The notes under the pieces are model-generated. The model searched no databases, had not been told where the DNA came from, and was given only the letters and a program-made list of their open reading frames with translations. DNA of 64,000 bases, from assembly GCA_041483675.1 (NCBI GenBank), contig JBGPGE010000012.1, positions 1 through 64,000 of the forward strand, read 5' to 3'. How positions within the stretch are numbered: the stretch's first letter is position 1; each line of letters opens with the position of its first letter. This document shows, piece after piece, positions 36,643-45,222 of the stretch. Made by a program: the position numbers and the translations under genes. Origin of the DNA: 2-12-FULL-60-19 sp041483675. Lineage in GTDB: Bacteria > Desulfobacterota > Binatia > UBA9968.

Positions 36643-37626
36643 ATGAGAAGACGCCTCGTTTACCTGGCGACAACCCTGGCTCTGTGTCTGTTTGCGCCGC
36701 CGTCGTGGGCGCAGACGAAGGCCCGGCTCAACTGGACGGCGGTCACGGGAGCGCAGAGCGGCGTCTACGTCGCCCAGGAGGAAGGGCTGTTCAAGAAACA
36801 CGGCGTCGACATGGAGTTGATCCATATCGCGTCGAGCTCGCGCGGCATCCAGGCGATTCTCGCCGGCGAGATCGCCTTCTCCACGATGGACGGTCTCAAC
36901 GCCGCCCAGGCTAATCTCAAGGGCGCTGGCTTGGCCCTGGTGGCCGGCGCGACGAACCGTATGGTCTTTTCTCTTATGGCGCGGCCCGAGATCACAAAGA
37001 TCGCCGATCTTCGGGGGAAAAAGATCGGCATCACCCGGGCGGGCTCCTCGACGCACACCTCGGCGCTCTATGCGCTGGGCCAAGGGGGCCTTAAACCCGG
37101 CGACTACCAGGTTCTTCCGCTGCTTGAAGTGCCCAACATATTCGCCGCGCTCGTCGCCGGGCAGATCGACGCGGGGGTCGTGTCTCCCCCGACCAACAGC
37201 CGGGCGCGCAAGGCGGGCTTGAACGAGCTTATGAATATCGCCAAAGAGGGGCCGGAGTATGTCTCGGTGGCGATCGGCACGAGCCGCGCCTACATCAAGG
37301 CGAATGAAGATACGGTGCGGCGGGTTGTGCGGGCCTACGCAGAAGCGGTCCACCTGTTTAAGACCAACAAGCAGGTCGGGATCAGGGTGCTGGGGAAATA
37401 TACGAAGGTGAAGGAGCAGGACATTTTAGAAGACGCCTACAACCAGTTCCAAGAATACCTTCCGACCCCGCCCTACGTGAGTCGAAAGGGCGTCGAGGCG
37501 ATCCTCACCGAGCTGGGCGAGAAAGAGCCGGCCGCGCGTCAGGTCAAGGCGGAAGATCTCATGGATATGCGCTTCGTGACCGAGCTTGAGAAAGAAGGGT
37601 TCTTTAAAAAGCTGGGGGGGAAATAG
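36643..37626 (+). CDS. ABC transporter substrate-binding protein (NitT/TauT, SsuA/THI5-like)
   Basis: Periplasmic solute-binding protein, 327 residues, with a signal peptide (RRRLVYLATTLALCLF then APPSWAQ, cut near residue 24). The NMT1/SsuA fold shows GVYVAQEEGLFKKHGVDMEL, GEIAFSTMDGLNAAQANL and ITKIADLRGKKIGITRAGSS. The ligand class is often aromatic or sulfonated but cannot be read. No permease or ATPase gene is adjacent, so it is an orphan in this window. AAGGAGAAAG precedes the ATG. Confidence 0.9.
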   Translation: MRRRLVYLATTLALCLFAPPSWAQTKARLNWTAVTGAQSGVYVAQEEGLFKKHGVDMELIHIASSSRGIQAILAGEIAFSTMDGLNAAQANLKGAGLALVAGATNRMVFSLMARPEITKIADLRGKKIGITRAGSSTHTSALYALGQGGLKPGDYQVLPLLEVPNIFAALVAGQIDAGVVSPPTNSRARKAGLNELMNIAKEGPEYVSVAIGTSRAYIKANEDTVRRVVRAYAEAVHLFKTNKQVGIRVLGKYTKVKEQDILEDAYNQFQEYLPTPPYVSRKGVEAILTELGEKEPAARQVKAEDLMDMRFVTELEKEGFFKKLGGK

Positions 37627-37656
37627 CGGAGAGTGCTCTCTGGCTCGCACGGTTCA

Positions 37657-37761
37657 GTGTCCGCAGGCGCGAACCCTTCCGGTCGACGGCAATAGGCCGC
37701 AACTGTTAGGCAACCTTCGCGTTCGGTGCCGTCGCCCTTCACGGTTCACGCCTGCGGACAC
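37657..37761. repeat. Large imperfect hairpin between convergent genes
   Basis: Outer arms GTGTCCGCAGGCG (37657-37669) and CGCCTGCGGACAC (37749-37761) are perfect. Inner GAACC pairs with GGTTC, and GACGGC (37685-37690) with GCCGTC (37728-37733). The 105-base stem-loop has no T-run. It could be a small non-autonomous element or a structured RNA. Confidence 0.6.
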
Positions 37762-37802
37762 CACTCTACTGTGATCCCGCCATCGGCTGTAACAAATCCA
37801 GC

Positions 37803-38507
37803 CTAACTTCTTTTTCGTGCTTGTCTCGCCCGCCTGACAAAGTAGTCCCACATCGAGCCCAGCCGGTGGGGCGTATAAATCTGCTCGAACTTGACCGGCG
37901 ACTCTTCGTCGCTCGTCCACGACGGCTCGCCGGAGGCGGTGGCGAGCAGTTGGATGCGGCAGGCCTTCTCCAAAAAAACCGCATAGAGCGTCGCCACTTC
38001 GATCGACTCTCCGACGACGGTCGAGCCGTGATTCTTCATCAGCACGCCGCGGCACTTGGCCAGCGACTTGGCCACCTGGACGCCGAGTTCGGGCGTGCGG
38101 ATAAGCGCGGTCGTGGCGTCGAAGGTCGGCAGCCCTTCGTGGAAAATAGTTCCCTCGTGGCTGATCGGCCTTAGCTTCTGGCCGAGCGATCCGAACGCAA
38201 TCGCGTAGGGCGGATGAGAATGGACCACGCAGTTCACATCGGGACGCGCCTTCATGATTTCGGTGTGGATGAAGACCTCGGAGTGGCGCTCGTATTTGCC
38301 TTCAATCTTCTTGCCGGTGGCGATGTCGACGACGATGATGTGCTGAGGGCGGATCTCCTCGAAGCCGAAGCTGTGCGGCTTCATCAGGATCTTGTTCTGA
38401 CCGGGGATGCGCACCGAGACGTGACCGAGGATGTTGTCCCAGTGGCCCTCGTTGGCGAGGATGTTGCAGGAGTATGCCAGGTTCTCTTTGAGTTCTTTGA
38501 GGCTCAC
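37803..38507 (-). CDS. Class II aldolase/adducin family protein
   Basis: A 234-residue zinc-dependent aldolase or decarboxylase fold. Motifs are NILGHVSVRIPG near residue 25, the metal histidines in VVHSHPPYAIAFGS (about 93-106), and the third in MKNHGSTVVGESI. The GTG start has AGGAG 7 bases upstream. Relatives include fuculose-phosphate aldolase and 3,4-dihydroxyphthalate decarboxylase-type enzymes; the substrate is unknown. It lies downstream of a benzoate-CoA ligase-like gene on the same strand. Confidence 0.88.
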   Translation of the reverse strand: MSLKELKENLAYSCNILANEGHWDNILGHVSVRIPGQNKILMKPHSFGFEEIRPQHIIVVDIATGKKIEGKYERHSEVFIHTEIMKARPDVNCVVHSHPPYAIAFGSLGQKLRPISHEGTIFHEGLPTFDATTALIRTPELGVQVAKSLAKCRGVLMKNHGSTVVGESIEVATLYAVFLEKACRIQLLATASGEPSWTSDEESPVKFEQIYTPHRLGSMWDYFVRRARQARKRS

Positions 38508-38552
38508 GCTGTTTCTCCTTTAGTAGGCAGTAAGCAGTAGGCAGAATAGCGC
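38508..38552. repeat. Short low-complexity spacer
   Basis: Contains TAGGCAGTAAGCAGTAGGCAG (38523-38542), of the same AGGCAG word type as the spacer between atpD and atpC. No function was seen. Confidence 0.35.
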
Positions 38553-40091
38553 TTACTGATTTCGTAGTCGGAATCTCTGTATCTTCCCCGTGACGGTCTT
38601 GGGCAGCTCGTCGACGAAATCGACCCAACGCGGGTATTTGAACGGCGCGAGCCGGCTTTTGACCAGCGACTGGAGCTCGTCTTTAAGCTGGTCGCTGGCC
38701 TTGTACTCGCTCTTGAGCAGCACGTAGGCCTTGGGCTTTAGCAGGCCGTCGTGATCGGGCTGTCCCACCACCGCCGCTTCCAGGACGGCGGCGTGCTCCA
38801 TCAATGTATTTTCGATCTCGATCGGCGAAACCCACAGGCCGCCGACCTTCATCATGTCGTCCGAGCGGCCGCAGTACCAGTAGTAACCCTCTTCGTCGCG
38901 ATAGTAGGTGTCGCCGGTCTTGAGCCAGTCGCCCAGCATCGCTTTCTTGGTCTGCTCGTGCTTGTTCCAATAATACGGAGCGGTGGCGTCGCCCTTGACG
39001 AGCAGGTTGCCCACCTGGCCGACCGGCGCCTCGCGCCCCTCGTCGTCGACGATCTTCGCCTCGAAGGCGGGCGTCACTTCACCGCTGCTCCCCGCCTTCG
39101 CCCGGCCCGGCCGGTTGGCGAGAAAGTCGTGGGTCGCCTCGGTCGAGCCTACGACGTCGAGCAGCTCCAGGCCATATTTCTCTTTCCACTGGTGGAACAG
39201 CGCCGGCGGCAGCGGCTCGCCGGAGGAGAGGCAGATTCTAAGCGACCTCAGGTCGTAATTTCGCTCCACGCGGAGCAGCCGGGCGTAAAGCGTCGGCACG
39301 GAGAAAAAGAAGGTCGGATGGTATTTGTCGATCACGCGGAGAATCTTTTCCGGGTCGGGCCGCTCGGGCCAGAGGACGGTGGCGGCGCCGAAGCGAAACG
39401 GAAAGTAGAGCGAGTTGCCCAGACCGTAGGAGAAAAACAGCTTGGAGGCGGAGAAACAGAGATCGTTTTCGTTCATGCCGAGCACCGGTTTCGCGAAAAG
39501 ATCGGTGATCGTGATCATGTCGTGCTGCAAGTGGACCGCCCCTTTGGGCGAGCCGGTGCTGCCGGAGGTGTAAGCCCACCAGCTGACATCGTCTTTGGCC
39601 GTCGGCTCGGGCTCAAGGCGGGTGGACGCTTTCGAGGTGAACAGGTCGAAGGAGACGGCGCGCCCTTTCGGTTTGCCCACGACCAGGACGGCTCTGAGGT
39701 AGCGGGGCTGGTTCCAGATCGGTTCGAACTCGGGCAGGCTCGATTCGTGGATGACGGCGACTTTGGCGCGGCTGTCCTGGAGCAGGTACTCGTAGTCCTT
39801 CGACTTCATCCACGGATTGGTCGGTATCGGCACGGCGCCGATCTTGATCGCGCCGAAAAAACTGAAGACGAATTCGGGAGAGTCGGGCAGGGCCAGCAGG
39901 ACGCGCTGCTCGATCTCGACGCCCAGCTCTTTCAGCGCGTTGCCGGTCTGGTTAACCTTTTCGTAGATATCCTGATAGGTGAATTTCTGATCGTTATAGT
40001 AAATCGCGACCCGCTTGCCCCGACCCTGGGCGATGTTCTCGTCCACAAAGGTGGTCGCCGCGTTGTAGATGTCGGGAAGGTCGAGCTTCAT
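38553..40091 (-). CDS. Benzoate-CoA ligase family protein
   Basis: AMP-forming acyl-CoA synthetase, 512 residues. It should activate benzoate or a related aromatic acid with ATP and CoA. Seen: the P-loop-like YTSGSTGSPKGAVH, SASKLFFSYGLGNSLYFPF (typical of benzoate-CoA ligases), VVGSTEATHDFLAN, and the C-terminal hinge YYWYCGRSDDMMKVGG with the catalytic lysine in KTVTGKIQRFRLR. It sits between an aldehyde dehydrogenase and a class II aldolase, suggesting an aldehyde-to-acid-to-thioester route. Confidence 0.9.
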   Translation of the reverse strand: MKLDLPDIYNAATTFVDENIAQGRGKRVAIYYNDQKFTYQDIYEKVNQTGNALKELGVEIEQRVLLALPDSPEFVFSFFGAIKIGAVPIPTNPWMKSKDYEYLLQDSRAKVAVIHESSLPEFEPIWNQPRYLRAVLVVGKPKGRAVSFDLFTSKASTRLEPEPTAKDDVSWWAYTSGSTGSPKGAVHLQHDMITITDLFAKPVLGMNENDLCFSASKLFFSYGLGNSLYFPFRFGAATVLWPERPDPEKILRVIDKYHPTFFFSVPTLYARLLRVERNYDLRSLRICLSSGEPLPPALFHQWKEKYGLELLDVVGSTEATHDFLANRPGRAKAGSSGEVTPAFEAKIVDDEGREAPVGQVGNLLVKGDATAPYYWNKHEQTKKAMLGDWLKTGDTYYRDEEGYYWYCGRSDDMMKVGGLWVSPIEIENTLMEHAAVLEAAVVGQPDHDGLLKPKAYVLLKSEYKASDQLKDELQSLVKSRLAPFKYPRWVDFVDELPKTVTGKIQRFRLRNQ

Positions 40092-40094
40092 GAC

Positions 40095-40155
40095 AAGGCA
40101 AAAGGCAAAAGTAAAAAGTAAAAAGTTTTACCTTTTGCCTTTTTACTTTTAACTT
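40095..40155. repeat. A-rich inverted repeat spacer
   Basis: Words such as GGCAAAAG, AAAAGTAAAAAG and the inverted CTTTTTACTTTT make an imperfect hairpin between the aldehyde dehydrogenase stop and the ligase start. It could attenuate read-through. It is low-complexity and similar in style to other spacers here. Confidence 0.45.
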
Positions 40156-40159
40156 GCAT

Positions 40160-41632
40160 TTATTCCCCGCCCACGGCTTCCGACTGTGTCTCGGTGGCGA
40201 TGACGACCGATTTCGATTCTGTGTAGTGCTCGATCGCCTCTTCGCCGTGCTCCTTGCCGAGGCCGCTCTGCTTCACGCCGCCGAACGGCAGCTCATCGTA
40301 GATGATCTGGGCCGAGTTGATCCAGGTATAGCCGGCTTCGATCTCTTCCGCGGCGAGCATCGCTTTGTTGATGTCGCGCGTCCAGACCGAGGAGCCGAGA
40401 CCGAAGATCGAGCTGTTTGCCTGCGCGATGCCGTCTTCGAGGTCTTTCACTCTGACGATCGGCAGCGCCGGGCCGAACACTTCCTCTTTGATCATCCGGG
40501 ACTCCGGATCGACGTCGGCGACGAGCGTCGGCAGCAGGTAGAAACCCTTATCGTAGGCGCCGCCCTTGGGTCGCTCGGCGCCGAAGAGCAGCTTCCCGCC
40601 ACGCTTGACCGCGTCTTCTACCTGCTCTTCGACCTCTTTGCGCTGTTCGGCGGTATGGAGCGGCCCCATGATCGTCTCACGGTCCATGCCGTTCCCGATT
40701 CTCAGCTTCTTCACTTTTTCTACCAGCTTGGCGATGAACACGTCGGCGATCTTGTCGGCCAGATAGAGTCGCTTAACGGCCAGGCAGGCCTGTCCGCAAT
40801 TGAAGAAGCGGCCGACGGAAGCGGCGCTCACCGCCCGGTCGATATCGGCGTCCTCGCAGACGATCATCGGATCGCTGCCGCCGAGTTCCAGCGTTACGTG
40901 TTTAAAATCTTTGGCCGCCGATTGCATCACGCGCCGGCCGGTGTCCGTGGCGCCGGTGAAGCCGATCTTACGCACCGTCGTATTGACCAGCAGCTCTTCG
41001 CCGACGACGCTGCCGGGACCGGTGACGACGTTGATGACGCCTTTGGGCCCGCCGCCCGCCTGGATCGCCTTGTCGATCAACTCGCAGCAGCGGATGTCGG
41101 TGAGCGGAGTCGTCCCCGCGGGCTTAACCACGACCGTGTTGCCGGACAAGAGCGCGGGGCCGAGCTTGTTGCCCATGAGGGAGACCGGGAAATTCCACGG
41201 CACGATCGAGCCGCAGACTCCGAGCGGCTTGCGCAGGACAAGCCCATGCCGCCCGTGGTCGAGCACCACCGCGGCGGTGCGGAGGCTCTTGGCCATGCCG
41301 CCGTAATGGTCGAGCGTGTGGACGAAGCGGCGAATCTCCATGATCGACTCGCGCAGCGGCTTTCCCTGCTCCTTGGTGAGCAGAGTCGCCAGCTCCTTTT
41401 CCTGTTCGAGAATCAACCGACCGGCGGCGAGCAACGCCGCGCCCCGCTTCGACGGGGCCATCTGGGACCACTTTTTCAGCGCGCCGGCGGCTACGTCGAT
41501 AGCTTTGCGGATGTCGTTGACGGTTCCCTTGGGAACCGTGTCGACTACTTCGCCGGTGGCCGGGTTGCGCACCTCGGTCGTCTGTTTGCTCTCCGAGTCC
41601 AGATACTCACCGGCAACAAAATATTTCGCCAT
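40160..41632 (-). CDS. NAD(P)-dependent aldehyde dehydrogenase
   Basis: Oxidises an aldehyde to its acid, 490 residues from the ATG at 41632, preferred because GGAGG lies 5 bases upstream; a frame open to 41692 lacks support. Seen: the cofactor fold IVPWNFPVSLMGNKL, GFTGATDTGRRV, the general base Glu in LELGGSDPM and the catalytic Cys in GRFFNCGQACLAVKR. Substrate specificity (possibly aromatic, from the neighbour) is inferred. Confidence 0.94.
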   Translation of the reverse strand: MAKYFVAGEYLDSESKQTTEVRNPATGEVVDTVPKGTVNDIRKAIDVAAGALKKWSQMAPSKRGAALLAAGRLILEQEKELATLLTKEQGKPLRESIMEIRRFVHTLDHYGGMAKSLRTAAVVLDHGRHGLVLRKPLGVCGSIVPWNFPVSLMGNKLGPALLSGNTVVVKPAGTTPLTDIRCCELIDKAIQAGGGPKGVINVVTGPGSVVGEELLVNTTVRKIGFTGATDTGRRVMQSAAKDFKHVTLELGGSDPMIVCEDADIDRAVSAASVGRFFNCGQACLAVKRLYLADKIADVFIAKLVEKVKKLRIGNGMDRETIMGPLHTAEQRKEVEEQVEDAVKRGGKLLFGAERPKGGAYDKGFYLLPTLVADVDPESRMIKEEVFGPALPIVRVKDLEDGIAQANSSIFGLGSSVWTRDINKAMLAAEEIEAGYTWINSAQIIYDELPFGGVKQSGLGKEHGEEAIEHYTESKSVVIATETQSEAVGGE

Positions 41633-41910
41633 TTCTTTCCTCCAACAGTAAACTGAAAGTAGAAAAGAATCATTTTCCCTCTGGAAAGTCAAGAATTTGG
41701 AGTTTGTTGAAAAAGGCCCGGCGGCGGTCTGCCCGCCAGGGAATCTCTCTCCGGGCCGACGCGATACGTCGGTGTTACGCTGCTCCTACGGGCTAAGAGT
41801 AGCCCGAACTACGTTAGTATCTTCTCGTCCCACGCGTCGGCCCTCCAAGAGACCCCCTGGCGGCCGTAAACCCTTTGCAACCGGCGGCTGATTGGCTGTA
41901 TGCAAGAGCA
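41633..41910. other. Intergenic region between divergent catabolic genes
   Basis: 278 bases between the aldehyde dehydrogenase and an acyl-CoA ligase transcribed away from each other, so promoters for both are expected. An inverted repeat GGCCCGG (about 41715-41721) with CCGGGCC (about 41752-41758) and smaller ones such as GGGCT and AGCCC are present. I see no gene and no recognisable riboswitch. Confidence 0.4.
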
Positions 41911-43482
41911 ATGAGCCAACCGCCGGCAACGCTGCCGGAACTCTTGCGGGAGCGGAAGAACCCCGACAACCTCCTGCTTCTGTTCAATGACCTGAGGCTG
42001 ACCTACAGAGAGTTCGAGGGCGAGGTCCACAGCGTTGCCAATGCTTTTCTACGCCTGGGCGTGAAGCGGGGCGACAAGGTCGCCCTGATGCTCGACAATT
42101 GCCCGCAGTTTCTCTTCACTGTTTTTGCCGCGGCCGAGATCGGCGCGCTCTTCGTACCGATCAATACGGCTTCCTCCGCTGAGGAGACAGGCTACGTCTT
42201 AAACCACTCGGAATCGAGTTATCTCATCACGCATCGGGCTTTTCTCCCGCTGGTGGAGCGGATAAGGGGGAGCTGCCCGCGGTTAAGGCGCGTCATCGCC
42301 CTGCAAAAAGATAACCAGGCAGAGTGCCTGTCCTGGGATGAGTTTCTCCACGGGGCATCGACTGACTTCACGCCCATGGCCGTGCAACCTGACGAGATAG
42401 CCTCGATCACCTACACCTCCGGGACAACCGACCGTCCCAAAGGGGTCATGCTCACGCAGTATGCCTACTCCTTCGCGCCGCGGCAGCGGGCCGAAGCTCT
42501 GGGATGGAATGAAAATGACCGGGTCTTCGTCATGTTGCCGCTGTTTCACGTCAACGCCCTCTGCCACATGGCGATTGCGATGATGTCGGTCGGCGGGAGC
42601 ATATTATTAACAGAAAAATTCAGCGCCTCCCATTTCTGGGATCAAGTCCGCGCGCACAACGTAACGACCTCAAGCCTGATGCGCACGATCCCGAATATTC
42701 TGCTGAATCTTCCGGAAAAGGCCGACGATGCAAAAAACCCGCTCCGCCTCGCCGTCGCGCTGCTCCCGCCCGAGGCCCATCTTCGCTTTGAAGCGCGCTT
42801 CGGCGCTACCATCGTCGGCTCTTATAGTCTCACCGAAGATCTGCTGAGCGTGATCGGCCTGCAGGATAAAACCAAAAGAAAACTCGGCAGTTGCGGTCTG
42901 CCCGTCGCCCCGGAGGTCCACAAGCTGCGAATCCTGGACGAAAGCGGCACTGAATGCGCGCCGGGACAGTTGGGCGAGATCGTCAAGCAAAGCCCGACGG
43001 TGATGAAAGGTTATTACAAAAATCCCGCCGCCAGTGCGGACGCTCTACGAGACGGGTGGCTCTACACCGGCGATCTAGGTTATCTCGACGACGGCTTGCT
43101 CTATTTCATCGACCGAAAGAAGGATGTCATCAAGCGCGGCGATGAAAATATCTCCGCGGAAGAGGTCGAGCGGGTCCTCAACTCCCATCCGCTTATCGCC
43201 GAATCCGCCGTCATCGGCATCCCCGACCCGATCCGCCAGGAGGAAGTGAAGGCGTGCATCGTCCTCAAACCACCCGCCACGCCCGAAACTTTGCCCCCCG
43301 AAGAGATCCGGGCCTTCTGCAACAAGCATCTTGCCGCCTTCAAAGTCCCGCGCTATATCGAATACCGCGATTCTCTCCCCAAAACGCCGAGTTCAAAGGT
43401 GCAGAAGGGTGTTTTGCGGGGCGAGGCGCGGGAGCAAGGGCCGCTTGTCTTTGATTCCGCCAAGGCGGGGCCAGGGAAGTAG
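41911..43482 (+). CDS. Acyl-CoA synthetase (CaiC-like)
   Basis: AMP-forming carboxylate-CoA ligase, 523 residues from the ATG at 41911 (MSQPPATLPELLRERKNP); an upstream TTG at 41875 is possible. Seen: YTSGTTDRPKGVMLTQ, LPLFHVNALCHMAIAM, GSYSLTEDLLSVIG (slightly changed A5 motif), DGWLYTGDLGYLDDG, and the C-terminal lysine in PKTPSSKVQKGVLR. Closest in style to crotonobetaine/carnitine-CoA ligases; the substrate is unknown. It is divergent from the aldehyde dehydrogenase. Confidence 0.88.
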   Translation: MSQPPATLPELLRERKNPDNLLLLFNDLRLTYREFEGEVHSVANAFLRLGVKRGDKVALMLDNCPQFLFTVFAAAEIGALFVPINTASSAEETGYVLNHSESSYLITHRAFLPLVERIRGSCPRLRRVIALQKDNQAECLSWDEFLHGASTDFTPMAVQPDEIASITYTSGTTDRPKGVMLTQYAYSFAPRQRAEALGWNENDRVFVMLPLFHVNALCHMAIAMMSVGGSILLTEKFSASHFWDQVRAHNVTTSSLMRTIPNILLNLPEKADDAKNPLRLAVALLPPEAHLRFEARFGATIVGSYSLTEDLLSVIGLQDKTKRKLGSCGLPVAPEVHKLRILDESGTECAPGQLGEIVKQSPTVMKGYYKNPAASADALRDGWLYTGDLGYLDDGLLYFIDRKKDVIKRGDENISAEEVERVLNSHPLIAESAVIGIPDPIRQEEVKACIVLKPPATPETLPPEEIRAFCNKHLAAFKVPRYIEYRDSLPKTPSSKVQKGVLRGEAREQGPLVFDSAKAGPGK

Positions 43483-43585
43483 GCTATTCCGCCGATTTCC
43501 GGCCAAAAACCCGGCTACTTCCTTTGACATCGGTTTTCCTGGGTGTTATAGAAAAAATTCGTCTGTCAAGGGGGGTCTTGCAGTC

Positions 43586-44113
43586 ATGGCCTGGTTTGGT
43601 CGCGGCCCCCGAGAATCCAAGGGGCTGGTTGAAGATCGACCCGATCTGACCGAGAGTTCGGCGACGCTCGACGAAGGCGGCGTGATCGAGCTTTCGGGAG
43701 AGGAGACGGTAGCCTATCTCTACAAAGGGAGTCGGGTGACCGGCCGCTTGACGTTCCACGGCGCCGCCCGGGTTGACGGCAACGTAGACGGAGAGGTGCT
43801 GTGCAACGGCATTCTCACCATCGGCGAAGGGGCGGAGATTCGGGCCAAGGTTTCCGGCGACGTGATTGTGATCCACGGCCAGGTCGAAGGGGACGTGACT
43901 GCGACGGATAAGATCGAGCTTGGCGCGCCGGCCCACGTTGTGGGCAACATCGTCGCCCCGCGAATCGTCGTGACCGAAGGCGTGGTGTTCGACGGTTACT
44001 GCACGATGGGTGGGGTCAAAGAGAAACGTAAGGTTAAGAATCCGCTGAGTTCGACCGGCGAGAAGGTCCTTGAGGGCGGCGCTCCCAAATTCATTACGAC
44101 ATTGGAGAAATAG
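43586..44113 (+). CDS. Bactofilin family cytoskeletal protein
   Basis: Self-assembling beta-helical polymer protein, 175 residues from the ATG at 43586; the open frame extends further back but lacks family similarity. The core (about 45-140) is a run of short right-handed beta-helix repeats (RLTFHGAARVDGNVDGEV, ILTIGEGAEIRAKVSGDV, IVIHGQVEGDVTATDKIEL). Disordered ends flank it. In other bacteria bactofilins scaffold cell shape or polar ParABS positioning, which is notable as parAB lies 18 kb away. Confidence 0.92.
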   Translation: MAWFGRGPRESKGLVEDRPDLTESSATLDEGGVIELSGEETVAYLYKGSRVTGRLTFHGAARVDGNVDGEVLCNGILTIGEGAEIRAKVSGDVIVIHGQVEGDVTATDKIELGAPAHVVGNIVAPRIVVTEGVVFDGYCTMGGVKEKRKVKNPLSSTGEKVLEGGAPKFITTLEK

Positions 44114-44180
44114 CTTTCGGAACGCCGCCCGACTTTTCCCCACTTCAGGTTATTTCCACAGATCGCGTGGAACCAGGCTC

Positions 44181-44196
44181 ATGGCCGATCGGCCAT
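44181..44196. promoter_or_regulatory. Perfect 16-bp palindrome before atpF'
   Basis: ATGGCCGATCGGCCAT is a perfect palindrome 50 bases upstream of the atpF' start, in the 132-base bactofilin-atp gap. It resembles an operator for a dimeric regulator, but no regulator can be named. Confidence 0.35.
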
Positions 44197-44245
44197 AGCC
44201 CGTGGGCTTGGCGAGACGTTTACAAGGCAGGTCGCCCGCTGATTT

Positions 44246-44674
44246 ATGATCAAGCTGGATTACACGTTCGTCGTACAAGTCGTTCTTTTTCTGGCCCTGT
44301 TATTTCTGTTAAGGCGGCTGCTTTTCACACCGTTTATCGCTTTACTCGAAGAGCGGGAGAAAAAGACCGAAGGGGTCAGGAGCGAAGCGACGGCGCTGAC
44401 GGCGGAGGGCGAGCGGCTGCAGGCCGACTATGAGAGCGCGGTGGCAAAAGCGCGGGATCAGGGCGCGGCGCTGAAGGAGGGCATCCTCCAGGAGGCCCGC
44501 AGCGGGCGCGAGCGGATCTTGACCCAGGCGCGTGAGCAGGCGGCGGGGAAACTCGCGGCCGTGCGCGAGGAAGTGCGACAAGAGATGGTCAAAGCCCGGC
44601 AATTCGCCGCGCGCGAGGCCGAGGAGATCGCGCGCCAGATGGCGGAAAAAGTTTTGGGTAGGAAAATCGGATGA
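44246..44674 (+). CDS. atpF': ATP synthase subunit b'
   Basis: Peripheral stalk subunit of 142 residues. An N-terminal membrane helix (YTFVVQVVLFLALLFLLRRL, residues 6-25) is followed by a long charged coiled coil to the end. It is shorter than the next b subunit and overlaps it by 4 bases, the b'-b arrangement seen in many deltaproteobacterial and photosynthetic enzymes, giving a heterodimeric stalk. It heads the F1-stalk operon. Confidence 0.9.
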   Translation: MIKLDYTFVVQVVLFLALLFLLRRLLFTPFIALLEEREKKTEGVRSEATALTAEGERLQADYESAVAKARDQGAALKEGILQEARSGRERILTQAREQAAGKLAAVREEVRQEMVKARQFAAREAEEIARQMAEKVLGRKIG

Positions 44675-45222
44675 ATTTTTTCATGGCCCTATTATTGACC
44701 CTGCTCTGGGCGGCGCCCGCCGCCGCGGCCGAGGAGCATGCGCCCGCGATAGGCCAGCTCCTCTTTCCCCTCATCAACTTTCTGATCTTTGTTTACCTCT
44801 TAAAGCGCTATGCTCTCCCCCTCGCCCGAGACTATCTCAAGTCGCGGCGCGAGCAGGTTATCGCCGCCCTGAAGGAGTCCGGCGAGGCGAAGCAGCGGGC
44901 CGAGGCGCTGCTGCGCGATTATAAAGGCCGGCTACAACGGCTCGATCAAGAGACCCGTCAGATTCGTGATGCGCTCAAGGCGGAGGGAGAGAGAGAAAAA
45001 ACGAGGCTCCTGGCCGAGGCGGAGGAGTCGGCGGCGAGAATCAACGCCGACGCCGATTTTCTGGCCGATCAGGAGACCAAGCTGGCGCGGCAGGAATTGC
45101 GGCGAGAGATCGCGCGCGCGGCTCAAGCGTCCGCCGGAAAGCTCGTGCAGGATAACCTGACGGCCGCCGACCGGAGACGGATGGTGGAGGAGTTCCTGAG
45201 CGAGGTCGGGGGCGCGCGATGA
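44671..45222 (+). CDS. atpF: ATP synthase subunit b
   Basis: Second peripheral stalk subunit, 183 residues. It has a hydrophobic, signal-peptide-like start (FFMALLLTLLWAAPAAAAEE), then a true membrane helix (LFPLINFLIFVYLLKRYALP, about 32-51) and a coiled coil rich in Arg, Glu and Ala. The C-terminal VEEFLSEV contacts delta. It overlaps atpF' (ATGA) and atpH by 4 bases each. Confidence 0.93.
   Translation: MNFFMALLLTLLWAAPAAAAEEHAPAIGQLLFPLINFLIFVYLLKRYALPLARDYLKSRREQVIAALKESGEAKQRAEALLRDYKGRLQRLDQETRQIRDALKAEGEREKTRLLAEAEESAARINADADFLADQETKLARQELRREIARAAQASAGKLVQDNLTAADRRRMVEEFLSEVGGAR

Noticed and set aside
38751..40121. 456-codon open frame opposite the benzoate-CoA ligase
   Set aside because: Shadow frame; the minus strand encodes a clear AMP-forming ligase with all motifs.
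40154..41656. 500-codon open frame opposite the aldehyde dehydrogenase
   Set aside because: Shadow frame; the catalytic Cys and Glu motifs are on the minus strand.
44151..44162. DnaA-box-like TTATTTCCACA upstream of atpF'
   Set aside because: It has two extra bases compared with TTATNCACA and has no partner box nearby.
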